From NCBI GenBank assembly GCA_020636315.1, contig JACJYA010000009.1:248001-312000 (forward strand): 64,000 nt of DNA, read 5' to 3'. Below are positions 16,924 through 24,029 of the stretch, piece by piece. This DNA comes from Lewinellaceae bacterium (GTDB taxonomy: Bacteria > Bacteroidota > Bacteroidia > Chitinophagales > Saprospiraceae). Positions within the stretch are counted from its first letter, which is position 1. The number at the start of each line of letters is the position of its first letter. The notes below the pieces were generated by a model. The model did not search any database, was not told the origin of the DNA, and was given only the letters and a program-made list of their open reading frames with translations. A program made the translations under genes and the position numbers.

Positions 16924-16943
16924 AAGAACGGCAAGCGAGTATT

Positions 16944-17285
16944 ATGTCTTTAAAATATGTAACCATCCGGGAATTTTCAGCCTTCCATAAGGTAGATGTC
17001 CACCTGATCGAAGAATTTATTCATTTCGGCCTGCTGGAGCCATTGGAAAAGGACAATCAACCCTGCATCCGCGAGGAAGACATTGAGTCGCTGGAAGCCA
17101 TGGTTCGCCTGCACGAAGAGCTGGAGGTCAACCTGGCCGCCCTGGAAACCATCATGCACATGCGCAGGCGCCTGCTGGCCCTGCAGGAACGAGTGGAAGA
17201 ACTGGAAGGCCATCTGCACTGGTACGAAAGACGGTTGTCTGCCTGGCCGGCGCCTCCGCCGTGGACCAATGAAGAACCCAAATAG
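16944..17285 (+). CDS. cbpM: CbpM-type chaperone modulator
   Basis: 113 residues with a MerR-like helix-turn-helix fold at the start (YVTIREFSAFHKVDVHLIEE, FGLLEPL) and a C-terminal helix that can form a coiled coil (residues 60-100, LQERVEELEGHLHWYERRL). CbpM binds the J domain of CbpA and inhibits it. Adjacency to cbpA matches the usual cbpAM operon. The stop lies three bases before the next ATG. Confidence 0.85.
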   Translation: MSLKYVTIREFSAFHKVDVHLIEEFIHFGLLEPLEKDNQPCIREEDIESLEAMVRLHEELEVNLAALETIMHMRRRLLALQERVEELEGHLHWYERRLSAWPAPPPWTNEEPK

Positions 17286-17288
17286 AAA

Positions 17289-17810
17289 ATGAGAACCCAA
17301 ATTTCTCCCCTGCTCATCATAGTCACCGGCCTGCCCGGTACCGGTAAGACATTCTTTGCCCGGGCCCTGGCAGAAAAGATCAGCGCCCGGCATTTCAATA
17401 CGGACATCATCCGGGATGCCCTCGGATTGCGCGGCAGGTACGATGAAACAAGCAAGCAGCAGGTTTACCAGGAAATGGAGCAACAAACCGCGAGTGCTCT
17501 GAAATCGGGAGAACGCGTGGTGGTGGACGGCACTTTTTTCAAAAAAAAACTTAGGGCGGCCTATCAACGGCTGGGCGGTAAATTCGGAACGCAAGTACAC
17601 TGGATAGTAGTGGAAGCCCCGGAAGAAATCGTCAGGCAAAGGGTATCTCAAAAACGGGAGTACAGCGAAGCAGACTTTGGCGTTTACCTCAAAATACGCG
17701 AGGCCTGGGAGCCTCTCGGCGCCCCTCACCTTACCCTGCGGTCAGAACAATTGTCGCACATGCTGGAAAAAGCACTCGATCACCTCCACCTTCAAAACAA
17801 CAACGCATGA
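17289..17810 (+). CDS. AAA-type small-molecule kinase (COG0645-like)
   Basis: 173 residues; P-loop GLPGTGKTFFARALAE at residues 14-29, then FNTDIIRDALG, a DGTFF segment (VVVDGTFFKKKLR) and a late kinase-like region (VSQKREYSEADFGVYL). The family is a nucleoside/gluconate-kinase-like P-loop group of unknown substrate. In many bacteria this domain is fused behind the APH-like domain found in the next gene. Here the two are separate, in the opposite order, with a 4-base overlap of stop and start, so they are surely cotranscribed and probably work as one unit. Confidence 0.8.
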   Translation: MRTQISPLLIIVTGLPGTGKTFFARALAEKISARHFNTDIIRDALGLRGRYDETSKQQVYQEMEQQTASALKSGERVVVDGTFFKKKLRAAYQRLGGKFGTQVHWIVVEAPEEIVRQRVSQKREYSEADFGVYLKIREAWEPLGAPHLTLRSEQLSHMLEKALDHLHLQNNNA

Positions 17811-18817
17811 CCCGCGAACAGATCCAGATTCTATCCCGATCTCTTTCCCAGGTGGAAGAACAGCATCCCCCCCAACTGGTGGAAACACATATCTCGTGGG
17901 TCCTCCTAACCGATCAGTGGGCATTCAAACTGAAAAGGCCGGTTAAATTCGACTTTCTGGATTTTTCAACCCTCGACAAGCGCCACTATTACTGCCAGGA
18001 AGAGGTGAGGCTGAACAACCGCATTACTCAGGGAATATACCTGGGCGTAGTGCCGGTAACCGAAACAGCCGAAGGCCTTCGGTTGGAGGGCGAAGGTAAA
18101 ATTGCGGACTATGCCGTAAAAATGAAACGGATGGACAACAGCCGGCAGATGGACCGGCTACTGGACGAAGGAAAAGTACTCCCCTCTCACATGGTAAGGC
18201 TGGCCGAACAACTGGCGGCCTTCCACCTGTGTACGGACGCCATCGAAGAAAAGCCCGGGATGGAGGCCATGAAGGAAGATTTCACCAACCTGGAAACGGT
18301 AAAAAGCCAGGTGGAAAAACAACTGGGCAAAGCTGCCGGGAGAGAAATGGACGAACAGATAACCTTCGCCCGGGCCCTGCTTGACTCGCTCGCTCCCCGC
18401 CTGGCGGAACGCAGCCGGCAGGGTTGGGTCGTTGACGGCCACGGCGACCTGCACTCCCGAAATATCTTCCTGCTTCCCGAACCCGTCATCTTCGACTGCA
18501 TCGAGTTCAACCCCCATTTCCGGCAGGTCGATGTGCTCGACGAGCTGGGCTTCCTGTGCATGGACCTGGATTTTCACGGCGCCCGCCATCTGGAAGAACC
18601 TTTGCTGCAGGCCTACCTTCGGGAAAACCCCTGCATATCCGAAGATGCGGACTGGGTTATTTTTTCCTATTACAAATGGTACCGCGCCAATGTCAGGTTG
18701 AAGGTCGGCGCCCTGAAGGCCATGCAAAACGGGAATGCCGAAACGGAAAGTAACGTAGAGGAGTACTGGCAGCTGTTTACCACCTACTACCATACACTAA
18801 GGGAAGAAAAAGTTTGA
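17807..18817 (+). CDS. APH-like phosphotransferase (COG2187-like)
   Basis: 336 residues with an aminoglycoside-phosphotransferase fold. The opening QVEEQHPPQLVETHISWVLL and FKLKRPVKFDFLDFSTL are typical of COG2187. The catalytic loop is VVDGHGDLHSRNIFL (Asp and Asn in HGDLHSRN, residues about 208-220) and the metal motif is IFDCIEFN. The overlap with the preceding P-loop kinase gene mirrors the COG2187-COG0645 fusion proteins that occur next to Usp, Hsp20 and hemN genes in other bacteria. The substrate is unknown; it is not a resistance gene on this evidence. Confidence 0.85.
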   Translation: MTREQIQILSRSLSQVEEQHPPQLVETHISWVLLTDQWAFKLKRPVKFDFLDFSTLDKRHYYCQEEVRLNNRITQGIYLGVVPVTETAEGLRLEGEGKIADYAVKMKRMDNSRQMDRLLDEGKVLPSHMVRLAEQLAAFHLCTDAIEEKPGMEAMKEDFTNLETVKSQVEKQLGKAAGREMDEQITFARALLDSLAPRLAERSRQGWVVDGHGDLHSRNIFLLPEPVIFDCIEFNPHFRQVDVLDELGFLCMDLDFHGARHLEEPLLQAYLRENPCISEDADWVIFSYYKWYRANVRLKVGALKAMQNGNAETESNVEEYWQLFTTYYHTLREEKV

Positions 18818-18834
18818 TGCCGCCGCCGGTTTCT

Positions 18835-19419
18835 TCAAATCAAAATGTCCTCCCCCTTTATCGATAAACCAAAAGCTTCGAAAAGCCATTCATCCGCCTT
18901 TCTGTAAGTGTTCTTGTCGAGATAGGACCCATCTTCCGGTTTTCGATATACTTCGACAATGCCTTTATCGGGGATCACGATCCAATACTCGGGAATGCCA
19001 GCCTCTGCATATTTCTGCTTTTTAACTGTCCGGTCGGTTTCAAGGGTGTGCACTGAAACCTCAATAATGAGATGGACATCTTTAGCCGTGGCCTGCTTGT
19101 CGCTGTAAAAATTTTCGCTGAACCGAAGGATGGCAATATCCGGTTCAGGTTCGGAATATTCGTCGATCCGGATGGAACCTTGTGTCCTGATCTTAGCTTT
19201 TCCAAATAAATTCACCGTAAAAAATTCGGCAACTTTATCAACGTGGCCATTGTGGCCGGGGGTAAAAGGGCTCGTAGTATAAATTTCTCCATCGATCAGT
19301 TCAACACGAGGCTTGTCTGCAAAAATGCCGGCGGCCCCCATGCGTTGATAATCCTCCGCGGAGATCAGCATTTTTTTGCGGATACCTTCCTGTTTGTATG
19401 GAGCGGCTTTAGAGGACAT
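18835..19419 (-). CDS. Uma2-family (DUF820) PD-(D/E)XK nuclease-like protein
   Basis: 194 residues from the ATG at 19419. The Uma2 pattern is complete: MLISAEDYQRMGAAGIF, VELIDGEIY, HNGHVDKVAEFF, a catalytic-type stretch EPEPDIAILRF, LIIEVSVHTLETDR (the ExS/K part), then KQKYAEAGIPEYWIV. Such proteins have a restriction-endonuclease fold, and their targets are unknown. The open frame extends 81 codons further upstream but over a hairpin and without similarity. It lies convergent to the kinase pair, opposite to the stress cluster. An orphan leftward terminator lies about 100 bases upstream. Confidence 0.88.
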   Translation of the reverse strand: MSSKAAPYKQEGIRKKMLISAEDYQRMGAAGIFADKPRVELIDGEIYTTSPFTPGHNGHVDKVAEFFTVNLFGKAKIRTQGSIRIDEYSEPEPDIAILRFSENFYSDKQATAKDVHLIIEVSVHTLETDRTVKKQKYAEAGIPEYWIVIPDKGIVEVYRKPEDGSYLDKNTYRKADEWLFEAFGLSIKGEDILI

Positions 19420-19511
19420 GGAACATTTTTCAAGTGAAATATTAGCCTTTAAACATACCATTTTTTCACGAAAAAGCAATTGCGGCGTATTGTCCTCAAT
19501 GCCAGAAGCAG

Positions 19512-19546
19512 ACAAAAAAAAGGAGCACTTTGAGAAAAGTGCTCCT
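19512..19546 (-). terminator. orphan intrinsic terminator pointing left
   Basis: AGGAGCACTT (19521-19530) pairs with AAGTGCTCCT (19537-19546). On the minus strand the stem is followed by seven T (19514-19520 on the plus strand are A). This is a textbook intrinsic terminator, but no minus-strand gene lies to its right. It may end an unannotated small RNA, or act as an attenuator in a Uma2 leader. Confidence 0.65.
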
Positions 19547-19976
19547 GTATTCCCTAAAATCACCCAATTGAGCTCTTTACCCCGAGATAATCGGGGGTTA
19601 AGCCTTGTTTGCCTTGTCAGTGCTACAAAGAAAAGGCATTGGGGGCCCCGAACCATTGACATTTGTCATTCCCGGGGTATGATTTTGGTCAGTAGCACTC
19701 AGTAAGTGCCAGGAGCAGGTCCAATTTTTAGTTTTTGGTTGCTTGCGCGCATTAGGGACTCCTTGTTCACTTTATCCTTTCGGCTTACTTGGCGTAAGGA
19801 AAAATATTTGGTATTATGAGTAAGGCCTCAACGGCCAAAACCCACTGATACTGAGAAAAGTCAGGAAGGCCGGTGACTTTTCTCATTCGGTTTACCCTCA
19901 AAAAATTGCTGTTTTGATAGTGGCTAGATCATGTGGGTTCAGCACTTCTTTTCTTCGTTCCTAACAGACAAAAGCC
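19547..19976. other. spacer without recognised gene
   Basis: About 430 bases between the orphan terminator and the next stress gene. It contains a perfect 11-bp inverted repeat, GAGAAAAGTCA (19854-19864) with TGACTTTTCTC (19875-19885), and the smaller GGCC-TCAAC-GGCC. No open frame of interest and no TAnnTTTG element was found on the minus strand. Confidence 0.5.
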
Positions 19977-20831
19977 ATGAAAATGATCAAAAAGATCCTC
20001 TTCCCTACCGATTTTTCAGCGACAGCCCAAAACGCATTTCGCCATTGCCTCCTTTTGGCCGATAAATATGGCGCAGATGTCGAGATCCTACACGTGATCT
20101 TTCCCGAATATGAAGCTTTAGACCTTCCCGTGATGGCCGCCCAGGCCACGAAGGAAAAGGCCGAAACGGCAAGGGAGGTCATGAAAACCTTTGTAGAAAC
20201 GGGGCTGGCCCAGTTACAGGCCGCTCATCAGTTGGAGAACGTCCCCAATATTAAATCGGACATTGAGATCGGAACGCCAGGCAAGGCGATCTGCGATGCC
20301 GCCCGAAAGAACGGCACAGACCTCATTGTCATAGGCACAAAAGGCGAGCACAATGCGCTGGAACGCTTTTTCGGCAGTGTGACCACCGCTGTTATCGAGC
20401 ATGCTCCCTGCAACCTTTGGATCGTTCCGGAAGAAGCTCTTTTCGAAAGCATCGACATCATCGCCTACGCCAGCAATCTTTTAGAAGCGGACCCCTACCA
20501 CATCTGGGAGGTTGGAAAGATGCTGGAACCTTTCAGCCCGATCATTCACTGTGTACACGTCAACCTGAACGGCTCCATGGACGGCGCGATCGACTTCGCC
20601 AGCCTGGGAGCATTTTTCGAACATCACGCTCCTTCTATACAGATCAACTTCCACCCGCTGTCGGGCAGTTCGGTTACCCGGGCGCTGGAGGAATTTATCG
20701 ACACTTACGATGTCGATCTACTTGTAATGTATGCCTCACATCACAATTGGTTCGAACGAATATTCCACAAAAGCCACACCAAACGCATGGCCTTCACGGC
20801 CCATGTACCCCTATTCATTATCAAGAAATAA
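19977..20831 (+). CDS. universal stress protein, two UspA domains
   Basis: 284 residues. Unlike the protein at 13.8 kb, here the first UspA domain keeps the nucleotide motif (GTKGEHNALERFFGSVT, about residue 121), while the second ends in a degenerate form (ASHHNWFERIFHKSHTK). The ATG at 19977 gives the family start MIKKILFPTDFS. The GCS2-CBS gene begins 7 bases after its stop, so both are probably one transcript. Confidence 0.9.
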   Translation: MKMIKKILFPTDFSATAQNAFRHCLLLADKYGADVEILHVIFPEYEALDLPVMAAQATKEKAETAREVMKTFVETGLAQLQAAHQLENVPNIKSDIEIGTPGKAICDAARKNGTDLIVIGTKGEHNALERFFGSVTTAVIEHAPCNLWIVPEEALFESIDIIAYASNLLEADPYHIWEVGKMLEPFSPIIHCVHVNLNGSMDGAIDFASLGAFFEHHAPSIQINFHPLSGSSVTRALEEFIDTYDVDLLVMYASHHNWFERIFHKSHTKRMAFTAHVPLFIIKK

Positions 20832-20838
20832 CCTAACC

Positions 20839-22701
20839 ATGGGTGAACTCAGTGTAAAACCAGCAGCAGAATCCAGAAATAAATTTATTAAGTCACTGAT
20901 CCAGGATGTCGAAGCGCTCGACCGGATGCTCCGCGAGGGCCTTTTTGAAAAAGGCCGCCAGAGGATCGGCGCCGAGCAGGAGATATTCCTGGTGAATGAC
21001 TATTTCCAGCCAGCCAGCGAAGGCCCCGACATGTTGGATGCCCTTCCTCAGGCATTCACAACCGAGATCGGCCGGTACAACCTCGAGGCCAACCTCGACC
21101 CCTTCGACCTGGATGGGCAGGCATTTCAAAAAACGGAAAGCCAACTGCGTGAAATACTTGGCATCCTGTACAAAGAGGGGCAAAGGCGCAACGCACTCCC
21201 CATCCTAACCGGGATATTGCCCACACTTCGCCGTTGCCACCTGGAATTGAAGTTCATGACCCCGCAGATACGATACTCCATTCTCAGCGAGGCCATGCGC
21301 CGGCGGCGGGGCAGTGACTTTGAGATCCACATTCAGGGGACAGACGAGCTCATCGCCCGTCTTGACTCGGTGATGTTCGAAGCCTGCAATACCAGTTGGC
21401 AGATGCACCTGCAGATCCCTCCAGAAACCTTCGCCGAACAGTACAACTGGGCGCAGTGGATCGCCGGCCCGGTACTGGCCACCTGTTCCAATTCGCCAAT
21501 CCTGTTTGGCCGCGAGCTGTGGCATGAAACGCGCATAGCCCTGTTCCAGCAAAGTGTGGATACCCGCAGCTCCAGCAACCATCTCCGCAACAAACTCAGC
21601 CGGGTGGGTTTTGGCCAAGGTTGGCTCACCGGATCGGCCGCCAACCTGTTTAAGGACAACATCAGCCGCTTCCCATTGCTACTCACCGGCGAGATCAAAG
21701 AAAATGCCCTGGAAATACTTGAAAATGGACAAGTACCCCAACTCAGGGCCCTGCGACTTCAAAACGGCACCGTTTACAGCTGGAACCGGCCCTGCTACGG
21801 CATCAGCGACACGGGCTATCCACACCTGAGGATTGAGAACAGGTATGTTCCCGCCGGGCCTTCGTTGCAGGATGAGATGGCCAATTTCGCCTTCTGGATT
21901 GGCCTGATGAAGGGCATGCCGGAGCGTTACGGCGCCCTCTGCGATAAACTTCCCTTCCAGATGGCCAAGGACAACTTCTACCGGGCGGCCCGTTCGAGCC
22001 TTTGCTCCGTTTTCAACTGGAACGGGCAACAGATACCGGCACCCACGTTAGTACTGGAGAAATTGTTGCCAATCGCTGAAGACGGCCTGGAAACAGTGGG
22101 GTTAGACAGCCGGGAAATTGACCACCATCTGGGCATCATCGAACGGCGGGCTCTCCTGCGCCAGAACGGAGCATTGTGGCAGCTCCGCAATTTCAGGAAA
22201 CTGGCCGACTGCTACGGCAAGGGGGCAGCAGTACAGGAACTCACCTCCGCCATCATGGAACGGCAGCGCGCCGATATCCCCGTCCATGAATGGGATGATG
22301 TGGACTGTAACCGCATCTATGAAGTCGGCAGCAGAAGGGAAACGGTCGGCCGGGCAATGAAAACTGACCTGTTCACCATATCTCAGGAAGAACCACTAGA
22401 GTTCGTAGAGTCTGTGATGAAGTGGAAAAATATACGCCACCTGCCCGTTGAAGATGAAGAAGGAAAACTGGTTGGCCTGATCACCCAAAACAACCTCAGA
22501 GAGGCTAAATATCCTGAAAACCATGTCGCGGCTGATATCATGGTCCGTTGCCTGATCACCGCCCATGAGGATATGCCACTGGAAGAAGGAGCCGAACTGA
22601 TCAAACGATACAATATCGGCAGCCTGCTCGTCGTCCGGAACGAAAAACTCATCGGTATGCTGACGGATACCGATTTCCGGCGGCTGTACGGGAATTACTA
22701 G
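20839..22701 (+). CDS. GCS2-type glutamate-cysteine ligase fused to a CBS pair
   Basis: 620 residues starting at the ATG of MGELSVKPAA; a longer open frame upstream only overlaps the preceding gene. Residues about 30-450 match glutamate-cysteine ligase family 2: GAEQEIFLVN, EIGRYNLEANLDPF, HLELKFMTPQIRY, MHLQIPPE, RTSSNHLRNKLSRVGFG-like segment and ENRYVPAGPS. Members are carboxylate-amine ligases; the exact product is not known. Residues 500-620 form two CBS motifs (VGRAMKTDLFTI; RHLPVEDEEGKLVGLIT; LLVVRNEKLIGMLTD), likely sensing an adenine nucleotide. It is followed by a clear terminator. Confidence 0.85.
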   Translation: MGELSVKPAAESRNKFIKSLIQDVEALDRMLREGLFEKGRQRIGAEQEIFLVNDYFQPASEGPDMLDALPQAFTTEIGRYNLEANLDPFDLDGQAFQKTESQLREILGILYKEGQRRNALPILTGILPTLRRCHLELKFMTPQIRYSILSEAMRRRRGSDFEIHIQGTDELIARLDSVMFEACNTSWQMHLQIPPETFAEQYNWAQWIAGPVLATCSNSPILFGRELWHETRIALFQQSVDTRSSSNHLRNKLSRVGFGQGWLTGSAANLFKDNISRFPLLLTGEIKENALEILENGQVPQLRALRLQNGTVYSWNRPCYGISDTGYPHLRIENRYVPAGPSLQDEMANFAFWIGLMKGMPERYGALCDKLPFQMAKDNFYRAARSSLCSVFNWNGQQIPAPTLVLEKLLPIAEDGLETVGLDSREIDHHLGIIERRALLRQNGALWQLRNFRKLADCYGKGAAVQELTSAIMERQRADIPVHEWDDVDCNRIYEVGSRRETVGRAMKTDLFTISQEEPLEFVESVMKWKNIRHLPVEDEEGKLVGLITQNNLREAKYPENHVAADIMVRCLITAHEDMPLEEGAELIKRYNIGSLLVVRNEKLIGMLTDTDFRRLYGNY

Positions 22702-22741
22702 GCAGGATATACTGAATCTGCCGGATAGGGAAATTTAACAG

Positions 22742-22773
22742 AAAAGAGCCTCTTACATACTGCTCTTTTTTGT
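22742..22773 (+). terminator. intrinsic terminator after the GCS2-CBS gene
   Basis: AAAAGAGC (22742-22749) pairs with GCTCTTTT (22762-22769) and is followed by more T, 40 bases beyond the stop codon. Confidence 0.75.
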
Positions 22774-22801
22774 CCAAATTTCCTACATTGCGCCGGATTC
22801 A

Positions 22802-23845
22802 ATGAACGCGAAACGTGATATGAAAAGTAAAGGCTCTCCCTACGAGAGTGAAAAACGAGCAACACCCCCTGCCACCTCCGGGCCGAAGATGGAGCTGATC
22901 TACAACCGCGTCTTCCTGGAACACGACACGGGTATGCACCCCGAAAGCAAAAAACGGCTTTTGATCTTCGACGACATTCCCGATACTGAACTGATCGACG
23001 GGCTGCCGTTTATTGAACTGGTCCATCCCTCAGGTTATATCGAAAAGGTCAAAAGAGCCTGTAGGCTGGGCGCCCACATGGATGGCGATACGGCGACCTC
23101 TCCAGGTAGCTTCAATGCCGCCCGGCAAGCAGTCGGGGCTACGGTAATGGCTGCGGAAACAGGCGGGTTTGCGCTGGTGCGCCCTCCGGGCCATCACGCT
23201 CATCCCAATCGGGCCAGCGGTTTTTGTTTGTTCAATAACATCGCCATAGCCTGCCGCAAACTGGCCAATGAAGGCAAGCGGGTGGCCATCATTGATTTTG
23301 ACGGGCACCTGGGCGATGGCACCTCCGCCATCTTTTATGATACCGACCAGGTTTTGTACTGGTCGCTTCACCAATATCCCGCCTTTCCGGGCCATGGCTT
23401 CGTCGATGAGATCGGCGAAGGCAAAGGCAAGGGTTTTACCGTAAACATTCCGTTGCCCCCCGGCAGCGCCGATGATGTTCTGGAAGGCGTTATCGATTAC
23501 TTCCTGCCTGTCGTCGAACAGTTCCAGCCCGATGTGATTGCCGTCTCAGCAGGCTTCGATGCCCATCAGTATGACCTGCTGCTGGACCTCAAAGCCTCAG
23601 CCAATATTTTCCACAAATTCGGACAGGAACTCCGCAAGCGCTTCAGCACCATCTTTGCCACGCTGGAAGGAGGCTATAATGTCGATGAAATGCCCAAATG
23701 CCTGTACAATTTCCTGGCGGGCGTCAATGGGGAGCCCATTCCATATCCGGAAGAGCCGACCAACTCTGGCATGAGGGTACTGGAGACTTATGAGATCTAT
23801 GTTCATTCTATCATTGCCAACCTGAAACCCTACTGGAAATTTTGA
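22802..23845 (+). CDS. HDAC/AcuC-type deacetylase
   Basis: 347 residues of the arginase/deacetylase fold. RPPGHHAHPNRASGFCLFNN carries the paired active-site histidines (about residue 130). IIDFDGHLGDGTSAIF is the metal-binding stretch (the common HH is HL, the first His is kept), and SAGFDAHQYD supplies the second metal Asp. The product removes acetyl groups from lysine or small amines. The next gene encodes an acyl-CoA synthetase/GNAT protein, so an acetylation/deacetylation pair like Bacillus acuA/acuC is plausible. The N-terminal 25 residues are low-similarity; a slightly later start is possible. Confidence 0.88.
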   Translation: MNAKRDMKSKGSPYESEKRATPPATSGPKMELIYNRVFLEHDTGMHPESKKRLLIFDDIPDTELIDGLPFIELVHPSGYIEKVKRACRLGAHMDGDTATSPGSFNAARQAVGATVMAAETGGFALVRPPGHHAHPNRASGFCLFNNIAIACRKLANEGKRVAIIDFDGHLGDGTSAIFYDTDQVLYWSLHQYPAFPGHGFVDEIGEGKGKGFTVNIPLPPGSADDVLEGVIDYFLPVVEQFQPDVIAVSAGFDAHQYDLLLDLKASANIFHKFGQELRKRFSTIFATLEGGYNVDEMPKCLYNFLAGVNGEPIPYPEEPTNSGMRVLETYEIYVHSIIANLKPYWKF

Positions 23846-24029
23846 GATTATTCGCCTTTTGATTTATCATTTTTGCCTTTCATACTGTTCTTATTTCAGA
23901 AGAAACCAGGGTTACTGAATAAACAGGTAACAGCAAAGAATTAGCTGCTGAGTGAAGATACCTAACCAAATTATTCCGGGTATTACCGACGAAGTTTGAT
24001 TAACTGTGTAAAAAAGTAAGCCTAGTAAC

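Noticed and set aside
17807..18817. Aminoglycoside resistance gene
   Set aside because: The fold is shared, but the N-terminal COG2187 pattern and stress-cluster context argue for a metabolic kinase.
19420..19662. Longer N-terminus of the Uma2 protein
   Set aside because: The 81 additional codons pass through an intrinsic terminator hairpin and show no similarity; Uma2 starts at 19419.
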